64,000 nt of DNA from an uncultured Roseburia sp. (GTDB lineage Bacteria; Bacillota; Clostridia; Lachnospirales; Lachnospiraceae). A program made the position numbers and the translations under genes. The stretch is taken from contig CAMSQM010000001.1 of the NCBI GenBank assembly GCA_947062675.1, positions 1-64,000 on the forward strand. Direction: 5' to 3'. The notes below the pieces were generated by a model, which did no database searches, was not told the DNA's origin, and worked only from the letters and a program-made list of their open reading frames with translations. This document shows positions 35,905 through 46,021 of this stretch, piece by piece; position 1 is the stretch's first letter, and every line of letters starts with the position of its first letter.

Positions 35905-36204
35905 ATGACTGGGAAAGAGGAAGAAAAGAAAAAAACGGCGGTGGCGCTCGCCTACCAGCCGGGAGATGTGGCGCCAAAGATTCTTGCTGCCGGAAAGGGC
36001 GCCGTGGCGGAGAAGATTATCGAGACGGCGAAAGAAAATGATGTCCCGTTTTATCAGGATAACAGGCTGGCGGAGACACTCTCAAAGCTGGAAATCGGCG
36101 ATACGATTCCTCCGGAGCTCTATGAGGTTGTGGCGGAAATTCTCGTTTTTGTGGATGATATGGACCGGATGAAAGGGAAATTAAAGGATTCCGGTCTGCT
36201 TTAA
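35905..36204 (+). CDS. FlhB C-terminal-domain-like protein, YlqH type
   Basis: 99 residues with no membrane span. It resembles the cytosolic C-terminal domain of FlhB/YscU, the substrate switch of type III export: AVALAYQPGD, APKILAAGKG, VPFYQDNRLAETLS and GDTIPPELYEVVAEIL. The NPTH self-cleavage motif of FlhB is absent. Its pairing with a FliK-like gene mirrors the FliK-FlhB interaction in flagella, but no flagellar gene is nearby. Confidence 0.85.
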   Translation: MTGKEEEKKKTAVALAYQPGDVAPKILAAGKGAVAEKIIETAKENDVPFYQDNRLAETLSKLEIGDTIPPELYEVVAEILVFVDDMDRMKGKLKDSGLL

Positions 36205-36287
36205 GGACTATATTTTATTCCGGGTGAGCAGCTTAGGGAAAGCGACAGAAAAAATACGGGAAAATCAGCTTCCGGAAAGGGGAGAGC

Positions 36288-36647
36288 GTGAACAGACGAA
36301 GGGTCGGAACTTTATACGAAAGGGCTGCCGGGGTATACCTCTTAAAACAGGGATATGAAATTCTGGAATTCAATTATCGCTGCAGGGCGGGTGAGATTGA
36401 CATTATCGCGAAGGAGAACGGATATCTGGTTTTTGTGGAGGTTAAATTCAGGAGAGGAACCGGCTGCGGGGATCCGCTTGAGGCTGTGGACAAATACAAG
36501 CAGCGCACAATCAGCAGGGTTGCAATGCATTATTGTCAGACACATGCGCTGACCGGACACACATCGTGCCGTTTTGATGTTGTGGCAGTCTGGGGGGAGG
36601 AAATGCAGGTGGTTAAAAATGCATTTGAGTACTGTGGATACCGGTGA
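36288..36647 (+). CDS. yraN: YraN/UPF0102 nuclease-fold protein
   Basis: 119 residues. The GEIDIIA and FVEVKFR segments carry the Asp, Glu-x-Lys pattern of the restriction-endonuclease-like fold. The function is not established. It uses a GTG start with GGGGAGAG ahead. It is commonly found next to rnhB, as here. The 83 bases before it hold no other gene. Confidence 0.87.
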   Translation: MNRRRVGTLYERAAGVYLLKQGYEILEFNYRCRAGEIDIIAKENGYLVFVEVKFRRGTGCGDPLEAVDKYKQRTISRVAMHYCQTHALTGHTSCRFDVVAVWGEEMQVVKNAFEYCGYR

Positions 36648-36682
36648 AAGATATGGATTATGGTAAAAGGAGCGTGATAATA

Positions 36683-37588
36683 ATGCAGGAACATTTTTCA
36701 GTGATCCGTCGGAAGAAGCGTGCGCAGGAAGTGTGTACTGCAGGGAGTCTGCGGGAGGAATGGCATGATACAGAAAACGGAGACAGGATGCTTCTGCTGA
36801 AGTTTCCGCTGCTGGAATCTGCCGGTATGGTGCAGCATTGCTTTACTACCAGAAAAGGCGGTGTGAGCAGAGGGATTTATTCCACCATGAATCTGAGTTT
36901 TTCGCGCGGGGATGACCGGTCTGCGGTGGAGGAAAATTTCAGGCGTCTGGCCGCGGTACTAGGGGCTGATTATGACAGGTTTGTTTTTACCGATCAGACA
37001 CATACGACAAATATAAGGAAAGTGACATCGGAGGACGCCGGAGCAGGTCTGATGCGGAAGCGGGACTATACAGAGGTGGATGGCCTGATCACAGATGAGC
37101 CGGGTCTGATGCTGTCTGCTTTTTTTGCGGACTGTGTTCCGCTTTATTTTCTGGATCCGGTTCGCCGCGCGATCGGGCTGAGCCATTCAGGATGGCGTGG
37201 AACAGTAAAGCGTATGGGTGCAGTCACGGTTGACGCGATGAAGCGTGAGTATGGTTCGCGGCCGGAGGAACTGCTCTGTGCCATCGGACCGTCGATCTGC
37301 CGGGACTGCTATGAGGTCAGCGGGGATGTGGCGGAGGTTTTTGCGGAAGCGTTTCCGGAAAATGTCACAGAGATTCTGAACAGGAAAACACACAGGCCGG
37401 GCGGAGAGGAAAAATATCAGCTTGATCTCTGGAGGGCAAATGAGATCGTGCTGCTGGAAGCCGGGGTGAGAAGAGAAAATATCGCAGTGACGGATATCTG
37501 TACCTGCTGTAATCCGCAGATTCTTTTTTCACACCGCGCAAGCAATGGCAGGCGTGGGAACCTTGGCGGGTTTCTTTGTCTGATCTGA
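36683..37588 (+). CDS. pgeF: YfiH-family (LACC1-like) purine nucleoside phosphorylase / PgeF
   Basis: 301 residues. QTHTTNI, DCVPLYF, GLSHSGWRGTVKR and DICTCCNP carry the His and Cys that bind zinc in this family. Relatives act on purine nucleosides and have also been linked to peptidoglycan precursor quality control; older notes call them polyphenol oxidases. The frame opens at 36644, but AGGAG ten bases ahead selects ATG 36683. After the stop the sequence runs to the GntR promoter with no clear terminator. Confidence 0.85.
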   Translation: MQEHFSVIRRKKRAQEVCTAGSLREEWHDTENGDRMLLLKFPLLESAGMVQHCFTTRKGGVSRGIYSTMNLSFSRGDDRSAVEENFRRLAAVLGADYDRFVFTDQTHTTNIRKVTSEDAGAGLMRKRDYTEVDGLITDEPGLMLSAFFADCVPLYFLDPVRRAIGLSHSGWRGTVKRMGAVTVDAMKREYGSRPEELLCAIGPSICRDCYEVSGDVAEVFAEAFPENVTEILNRKTHRPGGEEKYQLDLWRANEIVLLEAGVRRENIAVTDICTCCNPQILFSHRASNGRRGNLGGFLCLI

Positions 37589-37626
37589 GTTAAGAAAATC
37601 TTCAGAATTTCCCAGGGTTCTTTTTC

Positions 37627-37655
37627 TTGCCTCCTGTGTCTTCCGATGGTATAGT
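37627..37655 (+). promoter_or_regulatory. Promoter of the GntR/ABC operon
   Basis: TTGCCT (37627-37632), 17-bp spacer, TATAGT (37650-37655). Confidence 0.6.
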
Positions 37656-37658
37656 GGC

Positions 37659-37670
37659 TGTATTAATACA
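37659..37670 (+). promoter_or_regulatory. Palindromic operator, probably for the GntR regulator
   Basis: TGTATTAATACA is a perfect 12-bp palindrome at the expected transcription start, 3 bases after the -10. GntR proteins of the YtrA class bind such A/T-rich inverted repeats before their own operons, so autorepression is likely. Confidence 0.55.
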
Positions 37671-37705
37671 AATAGAACGGTTGATACAGTTGGGAGGTTG
37701 GGGAG

Positions 37706-38182
37706 TTGATTCAGTTAAATTACCGGGATTCAAAGCCTATTTATGAGCAGATCAAGGAAGGGTTTCGAAAACTGATTATATCAAATTCCATATTTGCAGA
37801 TGAAAAGCTGCCATCTGTCCGTGAGCTTGCGTCCAGTCTGGCGATCAATCCGAATACGATTCAGCGTGCCTACCGGGATCTGGAGAATGAGGGTTATATA
37901 TATACGGTGGCCGGTAAGGGGTCGTTTGTGGCAGGAGAGCGGGAACACAGCGATGTCCGGCAGCATGAGCTGTTGGAAGAGTTTGATGAAATTGTGGAGG
38001 AATTGTATTTTCTTTCTGTCAGGAAAAAGGATCTGCTGGAACGGATTGACAGTTTGGGAGAGAGGAGAAAGAATTCCGGGAGCGGGGAGGATGATGACGG
38101 AAGGCAGGCGGTGCCGGCCGGCTGCACAGAAAGAGGAACCGGCAGATCTGACATGGCGGAAGAAGGAGGCTGGGAGATATGA
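37706..38182 (+). CDS. GntR-family regulator, YtrA type
   Basis: 158 residues. The N-terminal winged helix (about 1-75) has PIYEQIKEGFRKLI, LPSVRELASSLAINPNTIQRAYRDLE and GKGSFV. The short C-terminal helical part lacks the large ligand domain, which marks the YtrA subfamily. It uses a TTG start at 37706 after GGGAGG. The ABC ATPase start overlaps its stop (ATGA), so it likely controls this transporter operon in response to a drug or envelope signal. Confidence 0.9.
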   Translation: MIQLNYRDSKPIYEQIKEGFRKLIISNSIFADEKLPSVRELASSLAINPNTIQRAYRDLENEGYIYTVAGKGSFVAGEREHSDVRQHELLEEFDEIVEELYFLSVRKKDLLERIDSLGERRKNSGSGEDDDGRQAVPAGCTERGTGRSDMAEEGGWEI

Positions 38183-39078
38183 TAGAGGTAAGGAAGCTGA
38201 GAAAAGCATTTGATGACTTCCAGGCGCTCGACGGAGTGGATATGCATGTCGGAAAGGGAAATATATACGGACTGGTCGGTCCGAACGGGGCGGGAAAGTC
38301 CACACTGATCCGGCATATCACCGGAGTATACCGGCCGGATGAGGGAGATGTACTGATTTCCGGTCAGAATGTTTATGAGAATAAGGCCGTGAAGGAGAAG
38401 ATTTCCTACATTCCGGACGAATTGTTCTACTTTATGCAGGCAGATACGATGGAGATGATGCGGTTTTATGAGGGCATTTATTCCCGGTTTGATAAAAAGC
38501 TTTTTTATCGTCTGCAGGAATTTTTTCCGGATATTGATATAAAAAGAAATATCAGGCGTCTGTCAAAGGGAATGCAGAAACAGGTTGCGTTCTGGCTTGC
38601 CATCTGCTGCAGACCGGAGCTGATGCTGCTGGACGAGCCGGTGGACGGGCTGGATCCTGTGATGCGGCGTCAGATCTGGGGGATCATTCTCTCAGAGGTG
38701 GCAGAAATGGAGATGACGGTACTGATTTCCTCCCACAATCTGCGTGAACTGGAGGATGTCTGTGATCATGTGGGAATAATGCATCACGGGAAGCTTGTGA
38801 TTGAGAGGTCCCTGAGTGATCTTCAGGGCACTGTGTCTAAAATACAGATTGCCTGTCAGAGCGGCATGCCCAAGCTGCCGGAGCATTTTGATCTTCTGCA
38901 TATGTCCAATACGGGACGCGTCTATACGCTTATTGTGAAGGGAGACCCGAAGGCGGCAGTGGAGGCTCTTGCGGCGGACAATCCCGCTATCGTGGACGTT
39001 CTTCCGCTGACGCTGGAGGAGATATTTATCTATGAAATGGGGGGTGCTGATTATGAAGTCAAAGACATCCTGTTTTAA
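38179..39078 (+). CDS. ABC transporter ATP-binding protein
   Basis: 299 residues. Walker A is GPNGAGKST, signature RLSKGMQKQ, Walker B LMLLDEP, and the switch His is in SSHNL. All catalytic residues are intact. The C-terminal 80 residues form an accessory domain as in YtrB and NatA. It should power the permease encoded next, with which it overlaps by 26 bases. Confidence 0.92.
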   Translation: MIEVRKLRKAFDDFQALDGVDMHVGKGNIYGLVGPNGAGKSTLIRHITGVYRPDEGDVLISGQNVYENKAVKEKISYIPDELFYFMQADTMEMMRFYEGIYSRFDKKLFYRLQEFFPDIDIKRNIRRLSKGMQKQVAFWLAICCRPELMLLDEPVDGLDPVMRRQIWGIILSEVAEMEMTVLISSHNLRELEDVCDHVGIMHHGKLVIERSLSDLQGTVSKIQIACQSGMPKLPEHFDLLHMSNTGRVYTLIVKGDPKAAVEALAADNPAIVDVLPLTLEEIFIYEMGGADYEVKDILF

Positions 39079-40951
39079 CCTCACGATATTCAGGAAAAAT
39101 TTTACGCACTACTGGCCGCTGTGGGCGCTGTATCTGAGTTATCTTGTAGTTGTTATACCGCTGAATCTGTATCTGAATATTACAAATGAATATTATGGGA
39201 CTTATCAGGCATCCAGACAGTATATGGCAATGGAAAACACTCTTAAAACCGGGTTTCTGCCATTTCCGGTATTTTTGTTTGCGGTGGTGATGTCAGCGGC
39301 GGTTTTTTCTTATCTGTATTCGGCGCGGAATGCAAATATGATTCATGCGCTTCCGGTGAACCGTGTGGAGCTTTTTGTGACAAATTATCTGTCCGGTATT
39401 TCCTTTATGCTGATTCCGCAGCTGCTGATTTTTGTTGTGTCCGTGCTGGTGTGCGTGGCAACCGGAATTACCTGTATGCAGTATCTGCTTCTGTGGCTTG
39501 TTTATACGGCAGGTATGACGTTTTTTGCCTACTCACTGGCGGTATTTATGGCAATGATGACAGGGCAGATTTTTGCCATGCCGGTGTACTTCCTGATTGC
39601 AAATTACCTGTATGTGGGGAGTATGTATCTGATATGCAGTCTGATTCAGCTTGTCAGTTATGGGGTTTCGGATTACTGGAATCCGGGAGCTTCCTGTATT
39701 CTTTCCCCGATTTATTATCTCGGAAATAATCTCCGCGTAAAACGGGTGACGGAGACAGGATCGGAACTGATCACCGGACTTACGGTAAATGGAGGGTATC
39801 TGATCGGGATCTATTCCGCCGCCGCGGTGGTACTTCTGGCTGCAGCCTGCTGGATTTACGGGAGACGTCAGCTTGAGACGGCGGGCGATATGTTAAGTTT
39901 TGGCGTGATGAAGCCTGTATTCCGCTGGGGTGCGGCGCTCTGTGGCGGTTTTATGCTTTCTATCTGGGTGGCGGAGCTGTTTAAAGAATACCAGCGGTCT
40001 GATATGTATCTGTGGATTATTGTCTGCATTGTAATTTTTGGCTTTCTCTGCTTTTTTATCGCGGAAATGCTGCTTGAGAAGAGCTTTAAAGTGTTCAGGA
40101 AGAAAAGAGTGGCGGAGTGGGCGGCTTTTAGCGTGGTGGCCGTTGTTTTTCTGAGTCTTTTCAAACTGGATGCTTTTGGCATTGAGCGGTATGTGCCTGA
40201 GGAGAGCGATATTGAGGCGGCTTTTATCAATATGGATTATCCGGTTGAGGTGTCCGCGGAAGAGTTTTCGAAAATGACTGCGGTGCACCGCGCGGTGATA
40301 GAGAATAAAAAGGTTTACGGGAAAATGGCCAGTGAAGAGAGCGGATATTATTACACAACATTTCGCTATTATCTGAAAGACGGTTCAATGACAGAGCGAA
40401 GATATCCGCTTCCGGTTACGGAGGAATACCGGAACGATGCTTCTTCCCCGACTGCCGTGATTCTTGCGTGGGAGAGCAGAAAAGAGCTGCTAAAAGAGCT
40501 GATTCTGGGGAAAGATTATGAGGAGAATCAGTATTATTTCGGAAGTGTGGAGCTATACGCAGAAGATGGCAGGAGTAATGCCCGTGTTCTGGCCAGTGAG
40601 GAGCTGGAAATGGTGATTGCCGCAGTGGAGCGTGACATTGAGGAAGGTAATTTTAATGATTATTATCTTTCCAGCATTGCCCCGAAAGAAGAAAAAAGAT
40701 ACATGAATGGCCTTTCCCTGAATTATTTTAACGGAGGAAAATTGCATGATATCTGGGATTACTTTCACAATTACAGGCGGTATCACGGGCAAAGCAGCAA
40801 TGAGGAGACGATAATGTCTGATGGCGGCAGCTATATTGTGCTGGGACCGGACTGTACGAATGTGATTCGTGTGCTGGAGGAACTGGGAATTACCGATGAT
40901 ATCTGGAAACTGATTACTTATGAAGAGTATCAGGAATATACAAAGACGTAA
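39053..40951 (+). CDS. ABC-2 type permease with extracytoplasmic domain
   Basis: 632 residues. About six to seven membrane spans fill roughly 20-340, followed by one more span (about 355-375). The last 250 residues are soluble and probably outside (YKDGSMTERRYPLP-like, acidic, Tyr-rich). GGGGGGTG before 39053 selects the second of two in-frame starts. Together with GntR and the ATPase it resembles Ytr-type operons; substrate unknown. Confidence 0.82.
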   Translation: MKSKTSCFNLTIFRKNFTHYWPLWALYLSYLVVVIPLNLYLNITNEYYGTYQASRQYMAMENTLKTGFLPFPVFLFAVVMSAAVFSYLYSARNANMIHALPVNRVELFVTNYLSGISFMLIPQLLIFVVSVLVCVATGITCMQYLLLWLVYTAGMTFFAYSLAVFMAMMTGQIFAMPVYFLIANYLYVGSMYLICSLIQLVSYGVSDYWNPGASCILSPIYYLGNNLRVKRVTETGSELITGLTVNGGYLIGIYSAAAVVLLAAACWIYGRRQLETAGDMLSFGVMKPVFRWGAALCGGFMLSIWVAELFKEYQRSDMYLWIIVCIVIFGFLCFFIAEMLLEKSFKVFRKKRVAEWAAFSVVAVVFLSLFKLDAFGIERYVPEESDIEAAFINMDYPVEVSAEEFSKMTAVHRAVIENKKVYGKMASEESGYYYTTFRYYLKDGSMTERRYPLPVTEEYRNDASSPTAVILAWESRKELLKELILGKDYEENQYYFGSVELYAEDGRSNARVLASEELEMVIAAVERDIEEGNFNDYYLSSIAPKEEKRYMNGLSLNYFNGGKLHDIWDYFHNYRRYHGQSSNEETIMSDGGSYIVLGPDCTNVIRVLEELGITDDIWKLITYEEYQEYTKT

Positions 40952-40989
40952 CGGATCAGGGGCCGGCAGAAAATAATGGGAGAAATCGC

Positions 40990-42318
40990 ATGGGAAATAA
41001 GCAGCATGTAATTGATAAAATAGAGCCGGGCAGCATTGCGGAGGAGCTGGAACTTGCGCCGGGAGATATTCTCCTGTCGATCAATGGAATGGAAATCAGG
41101 GATGTGTTTGATTATCATTACCTGATCCATGATGAATGTCTCACCATGCTGGTGCAAAAGTCCGACGGCGAGGAGTGGGAACTGGAGATTGAAAAGGAGT
41201 ATGATGATGACCTGGGGATTGTTTTCGCAAACGGGCTGATGGATGACTACCGGTCCTGTCATAACCGGTGTATTTTCTGTTTTATTGATCAGATGCCGGA
41301 GGGAATGCGGGAATCCCTCTATTTTAAAGATGATGATGCGAGGCTTTCCTTTCTGCAGGGGAATTATGTGACGCTGACGAATATGCAGGAAGCGGATCTG
41401 GACCGCATAATCCGGTATAAAATGGCCCCCGTCAATATTTCCGTGCAGACGACAAATCCAGCGCTCCGGTGCCGGATGCTGAATAATCGTTTTGCGGGGG
41501 AGGCTCTGAAAAAAATAGATCGTCTGTACCGGGCCGGCATTGAGATGAACGGTCAGATTGTGCTCTGTAAGGGGGTCAACGACGGTGAGGAGCTGGAACG
41601 CTCCATCAGGGAACTGACAGGTTATCTTCCTTTTATGAAAAGTGTGTCGGTGGTGCCGGTCGGACTCTCAAAATACCGGGAGGGTCTTTATCCGCTTGAG
41701 CCTTTTACAAAAGAGGAAGCACAGGGGGTGCTCGCCACGGTGCGCGGCTGGCAGAGACGCTGTATGGAGAGCTACGGGACACATTTTATCCATGCGAGCG
41801 ATGAGTGGTATCTGCTTGCGGGAGAGGAGCTGCCTCCGGAAGAGAGCTATGACGGATATCTTCAGCTTGAAAACGGGGTCGGGATGATGCGGCTTCTGCT
41901 GGATGAGTTCCGCGAAGCGCTTGCAGTGCGTGTGCGGGAGTGGAAGGACAAAAAAGAAGGGAAACAGCATGTAGTTTCCCTGGCGACCGGTTATCTGGCA
42001 GCACCGTTTCTCGTGCAGCTGGCGGAAGAATGTATGAAGGCTTTTCCATCGCGCAGGATTTTAGTTTATCCCATCCGCAACGATTTTTTTGGTGAGCTGA
42101 TCACAGTGGCCGGTCTTCTGACAGGACAGGATCTTGCAGCACAGCTCACGGGAAAGGAGCTGGGGGAGCGGCTGCTCCTCTCCTGCAATCTGCTTCGGAG
42201 CGGGGAAGAGGTTTTTCTGGATGATATGACGCTTTCAGAGCTGAAAACAGCTTTACAAGTGGATATAGATATTGTAAAATCAAGCGGTCAGGATCTGCTG
42301 GATGCCATGCTGGGATGA
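40990..42318 (+). CDS. PDZ-radical SAM-DUF512 protein
   Basis: 442 residues. A PDZ-like domain (about 5-70) has [25 protein letters not shown] radical SAM-type Cys cluster follows in [14 protein letters not shown], with spacing Cx3Cx2C. The C-terminal half is DUF512. The function is unknown; this protein is widely conserved and sits just ahead of der in many Clostridia, as here. The short gap to der (34 bases) implies co-transcription. GGGAG lies before the ATG. Confidence 0.88.
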   Translation: MGNKQHVIDKIEPGSIAEELELAPGDILLSINGMEIRDVFDYHYLIHDECLTMLVQKSDGEEWELEIEKEYDDDLGIVFANGLMDDYRSCHNRCIFCFIDQMPEGMRESLYFKDDDARLSFLQGNYVTLTNMQEADLDRIIRYKMAPVNISVQTTNPALRCRMLNNRFAGEALKKIDRLYRAGIEMNGQIVLCKGVNDGEELERSIRELTGYLPFMKSVSVVPVGLSKYREGLYPLEPFTKEEAQGVLATVRGWQRRCMESYGTHFIHASDEWYLLAGEELPPEESYDGYLQLENGVGMMRLLLDEFREALAVRVREWKDKKEGKQHVVSLATGYLAAPFLVQLAEECMKAFPSRRILVYPIRNDFFGELITVAGLLTGQDLAAQLTGKELGERLLLSCNLLRSGEEVFLDDMTLSELKTALQVDIDIVKSSGQDLLDAMLG

Positions 42319-42352
42319 AAAGGATATATATACAGAAAAGGAGCAGGATAAA

Positions 42353-43681
42353 ATGAGTAAACCCGTAGTGGCAGTGGTGGGCCGCCCGAATGTTGGCAAG
42401 TCCACGCTGTTCAATGTGCTTGCAGGAGAGCGCATATCAATCGTTCAGGATACGCCGGGAGTGACAAGGGACCGCATTTATGCGGAGATCAGCTGGCTGG
42501 ATTATAATTTTACACTGATAGACACCGGGGGAATTGAACCGGACAGCCGGGACATTATTCTTTCACAGATGCGGGAGCAGGCAGAGATTGCAATCGCGAC
42601 TGCAGATGTGATTATATTTCTGACGGATGTAAGACAGGGGCTGCAGGATGCTGATTCCAAGGTTGCTGACATGCTTCGTCGTTCCGGGAAACCAGTTACG
42701 CTTGTGGTTAATAAAGTTGACAGTTTTGAAAAATACATGCCCGATGTCTATGAGTTTTACAATCTTGGAATCGGGGATCCGGTTCCGGTTTCGGCGGCTT
42801 CGCGGCTCGGAATCGGGGAGATGCTTGATGAGGTTGTCAGCCATTTTCCGGAAAATGGCAGTCAGGAAGAAGAGGACGGGCGCCCGAAGGTGGCCGTTAT
42901 AGGGAAGCCGAATGTGGGGAAATCTTCTCTGGTCAACAGGCTTGCAAATGAGGAGCGCGTGATTGTCTCGGATATTGCAGGAACCACACGCGATGCCATA
43001 GATACCGATATCCGCTATCAGGACAGGGAGTATGTGTTTATTGATACTGCCGGATTGCGCCGCAAGAATAAGATTAAAGGAGAGATTGAGCGATACAGTA
43101 TCATCCGCGCCGTGACGGCGGTGGAGCGGGCAGATGTGTGCGTGATTGTGATCGATGCGACCGAAGGTGTCACAGAGCAGGATGCCAAGATCGCCGGTAT
43201 TGCACATGAGCGGGGCAAAGGTATTATCATAGCGGTCAATAAGTGGGATGCAGTTGAAAAAGATGACCATACTATTTACAAACATACGGAAAAAATCCGT
43301 CAGGTACTCAGTTTTATGCCCTATGCAGAGCTCTTGTTTATTTCCGCAAAATCCGGCCAGAGGCTGCATAAACTTTTTGAACTGATTGATTTTGTCATTG
43401 AGAACAACAGTCTGCGCGTTGCGACAGGGGTACTCAATGAGATTGTCTCGGAAGCAGTCGCAATGCAGCAGCCGCCATCTGATAAAGGCCGTCGGTTGAA
43501 GATATATTATGTGACGCAGGTTGCGGTAAAGCCGCCAACCTTTGTAATTTTTGTCAATGACAGGAAACTGATGCATTTTTCCTATACACGTTATCTTGAA
43601 AACCAGATACGTGAGACGTTCGGCTTCAGGGGAACGGCCCTGAAGTTTATTATCCGGGAGAGGAAGGATAAACAGGTATGA
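42353..43681 (+). CDS. der: Ribosome assembly GTPase Der (EngA)
   Basis: 442 residues with two GTPase domains in tandem. Domain 1: [17 protein letters not shown]. Domain 2: [21 protein letters not shown]. The KH-like domain fills the C-terminus. It acts in 50S maturation. The frame extends upstream to 42302 into the DUF512 gene; AAAAGGAG selects ATG 42353. Its stop overlaps plsY (ATGATG). Confidence 0.96.
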   Translation: MSKPVVAVVGRPNVGKSTLFNVLAGERISIVQDTPGVTRDRIYAEISWLDYNFTLIDTGGIEPDSRDIILSQMREQAEIAIATADVIIFLTDVRQGLQDADSKVADMLRRSGKPVTLVVNKVDSFEKYMPDVYEFYNLGIGDPVPVSAASRLGIGEMLDEVVSHFPENGSQEEEDGRPKVAVIGKPNVGKSSLVNRLANEERVIVSDIAGTTRDAIDTDIRYQDREYVFIDTAGLRRKNKIKGEIERYSIIRAVTAVERADVCVIVIDATEGVTEQDAKIAGIAHERGKGIIIAVNKWDAVEKDDHTIYKHTEKIRQVLSFMPYAELLFISAKSGQRLHKLFELIDFVIENNSLRVATGVLNEIVSEAVAMQQPPSDKGRRLKIYYVTQVAVKPPTFVIFVNDRKLMHFSYTRYLENQIRETFGFRGTALKFIIRERKDKQV

Positions 43682-44325
43682 TGGTTGCGAGAATTCTGGC
43701 GCTGGCAGCCGGATATTTTCCGGGAATGTTCCAGACCGGCTATATATACGGGAAACTGCATGGAATAGATATCCGCACGCAGGGGAGCGGCAATGCGGGC
43801 ACGACAAATACACTGCGCGTTCTCGGATGGAAAGCGGGGGCAGTGACATTTATCGGAGATCTGTGCAAGGCGATTCTGGCGGTGGTGATAATCCATCTGC
43901 TGTACCGGGAGCGTTATCCGGATGCTGTCGGGGTACTGGAACTATATGCGGGCTTCGGGGCAGTTCTGGGCCATAATTTTCCATTCTATCTGAAATTCCA
44001 GGGGGGAAAAGGGATTGCCTGTACCTCGGGGATGATTCTGGCTGTCTGTCCGATGGCGGCGCCTTTTTGTCTGCTGCTGTTTATCGGAGCGGTTGTAATC
44101 ACACGCTATGTGTCTCTCGGATCCATTCTGGTGGTGATCGCGTTTCTCGTTCAGGTGATTGTCTTCGGGCAACTGGGATATCTGTCCGTGGCGGAGGGGT
44201 ACCGGCTGGAATTTTATGTTGTCAGCGCATGCTTTACAGCGATGGGGCTCTGGAGGCACAGGGCTAATATCGGGCGTCTTTTGCGCGGCACGGAGAATAA
44301 GTTTGGAATGAAAAAGAAATCATAA
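43678..44325 (+). CDS. plsY: Acyl-phosphate:glycerol-3-phosphate acyltransferase PlsY
   Basis: 215 residues, integral membrane with about five to six spans. It makes lysophosphatidate from acyl phosphate and glycerol 3-phosphate. Motif 1 is [12 protein letters not shown], motif 2 is [15 protein letters not shown]. It overlaps der by 4 bases and precedes gpsA, which supplies its glycerol-3-phosphate substrate. Confidence 0.94.
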   Translation: MMVARILALAAGYFPGMFQTGYIYGKLHGIDIRTQGSGNAGTTNTLRVLGWKAGAVTFIGDLCKAILAVVIIHLLYRERYPDAVGVLELYAGFGAVLGHNFPFYLKFQGGKGIACTSGMILAVCPMAAPFCLLLFIGAVVITRYVSLGSILVVIAFLVQVIVFGQLGYLSVAEGYRLEFYVVSACFTAMGLWRHRANIGRLLRGTENKFGMKKKS

Positions 44326-44406
44326 AAATATGAACCGGAAAACGGGGATTCCTGGGACGGATTTATATGGATTGTCTGAACCGGAAACTGTACATGGAGG
44401 GGACAT

Positions 44407-45420
44407 ATGGCAAAAACGGCAGTGCTTGGTGCGGGCAGCTGGGGGACAGCGCTCTCGCTTGTATTACACAGCAATGGAAATGAAGTGACCATCTGGTCGG
44501 CGATGGAACCGGAAATCCGGATGCTGCGGGAACAGCATGAGCATGTGGAGAAGCTTCCGGGCGTGAAGCTTCCCGGAGATATGATTTTTACAACAGATCT
44601 GGCTGAGGCAGCGGATGGGAAAGACTATCTGATTCTCGCAGTTCCGTCCGTCTTCACGCGCAGTGTTGCAGGACAACTGGCGTCTTTTGTGAAGCCTGGT
44701 CAGGTGATTGTCTGCGTCGCAAAAGGAATTGAGGAAGATACACTGCTCACAATTTCAGAGATTGTACAGGAGGAAATTCCGGTGGCGGAAGTGGCAGTGA
44801 TGTGCGGGCCAAGTCATGCAGAAGAAGTGGGAGCAGGGCTTCCCACAACGGTGGTTGCAGGGGCTGACAGAAAAAGTGTGGCTGAGGGTGTGCAGGATAT
44901 TTTTATGAATCAGGTTTTCCGCGTATACACCAGTCCGGATGTGCGGGGGATGGAGCTGGGCGGTTCTCTGAAAAATGTGATTGCGCTGGCGGCCGGCATG
45001 GCGGACGGTCTCGGTTACGGAGATAATACCAGGGCGGCGCTGATTACCCGCGGTATGTCGGAGATTGGCCGTCTCGCTCTTAAGATGGGAGCAAAATATG
45101 AGACGCTGAGTGGTCTTACCGGGATAGGAGATCTGATTGTGACCTGTGAGAGCAGACACAGCAGAAACCGCAGGGCGGGAATCCTGATCGGACAGGGATA
45201 CACGATGCAGCAGGCTATGGATGAAGTAAAAATGGTTGTTGAGGGTGTGTATTCCGCGAAAGCGGCGATGGCTCTCGCAAAAAAATATGAAGTGGATATG
45301 CCGATTATCAGAGAAGTGAACCGGGTGCTGTTTGAGGGCAGACCGGCGAAAGAGGCAGTTCTTGAGCTGATGCTCCGCGATAAAAGAGCCGAGCACAGTG
45401 ATCTTAAGTGGGAGCGGTAG
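44407..45420 (+). CDS. gpsA: Glycerol-3-phosphate dehydrogenase [NAD(P)+]
   Basis: 337 residues. It reduces dihydroxyacetone phosphate to glycerol 3-phosphate. The Rossmann motif is GAGSWGTALS; GPSHAEEV, GGSLKNVIALAAG and GDNTRAALITRG form the substrate site with its Lys. GGAGG lies before the ATG. In the preceding 81 bases the ten-base word GAACCGGAAA occurs twice, 46 bases apart, with no obvious role. Confidence 0.96.
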   Translation: MAKTAVLGAGSWGTALSLVLHSNGNEVTIWSAMEPEIRMLREQHEHVEKLPGVKLPGDMIFTTDLAEAADGKDYLILAVPSVFTRSVAGQLASFVKPGQVIVCVAKGIEEDTLLTISEIVQEEIPVAEVAVMCGPSHAEEVGAGLPTTVVAGADRKSVAEGVQDIFMNQVFRVYTSPDVRGMELGGSLKNVIALAAGMADGLGYGDNTRAALITRGMSEIGRLALKMGAKYETLSGLTGIGDLIVTCESRHSRNRRAGILIGQGYTMQQAMDEVKMVVEGVYSAKAAMALAKKYEVDMPIIREVNRVLFEGRPAKEAVLELMLRDKRAEHSDLKWER

Positions 45421-45515
45421 AAAGTCCCGCAGGGCCGCGTCGTGATACACCGGCATGGAGCGGGGAAGAGAGAAGCATGGAAACAGTTGCGGAAGAGAAA
45501 CGGAGGAATATCCAG

Positions 45516-45953
45516 ATGAAAGTCAGAATTCAGAAACTGAGCCCATCCGCGATTCTGCCAGTGCGCGGCAGCGGGCAGGCGGCGGGATATGATCTTTGCG
45601 CGGACCTCAGCGAGTCACTTCTGATCGCTCCGGGAGAGACGGTAAAGGTTGGTACAGGCCTTGCCGCCGCGATTCCGGAAGGGTATTTCGGAGGTATTTT
45701 TGCGCGCAGTGGTCTTTCCGTGAAAAGCGGTCTTCGTCCTGCAAATTGCACGGGTGTAGTTGATTCCGATTACCGCGGAGAACTGATTGTCGCATTGCAT
45801 AATGACTCGAACGAGATGCGGACGATTACGCCGGGAGAGCGGATTGCGCAGCTGATTCTGCTGCCATACCTGGCTGCGGAGTTTGTCATGGTGGAGGAGC
45901 TGGATAAGACGGCCCGCGGAACAGGGGGCTTCGGGTCGACCGGAACAGGCTGA
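45516..45953 (+). CDS. dut: dUTP diphosphatase
   Basis: 145 residues, the usual trimeric dUTPase length. It hydrolyses dUTP to dUMP. The five motifs are visible: AAGYDLCAD, FARSGLSVK, GVVDSDYRGEL, GERIAQLI and RGTGGFGSTG. The frame is open up to 45408 and an ATG at 45477 is possible. GGAGG nine bases before 45516 and the family length favour the shorter form. Confidence 0.92.
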   Translation: MKVRIQKLSPSAILPVRGSGQAAGYDLCADLSESLLIAPGETVKVGTGLAAAIPEGYFGGIFARSGLSVKSGLRPANCTGVVDSDYRGELIVALHNDSNEMRTITPGERIAQLILLPYLAAEFVMVEELDKTARGTGGFGSTGTG

Positions 45954-45987
45954 CCGGATATAAAATCAGAAAAAAATGAAAAAAAGC

Positions 45988-46016
45988 TTTACATTTTATG
46001 CGAAGTGTAGTATGAT
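45988..46016 (+). promoter_or_regulatory. Promoter of the Tad-like operon
   Basis: TTTACA (45988-45993), 17-bp spacer, TATGAT (46011-46016). The start should be near 46022, giving a leader of about 200 bases before the first gene. Confidence 0.75.
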
Positions 46017-46021
46017 CAACT

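Noticed and set aside
42563-43849. Minus-strand open frame of 428 codons opposite der
   Set aside because: Antisense to a fully conserved GTPase; no motif, promoter or ribosome site of its own.
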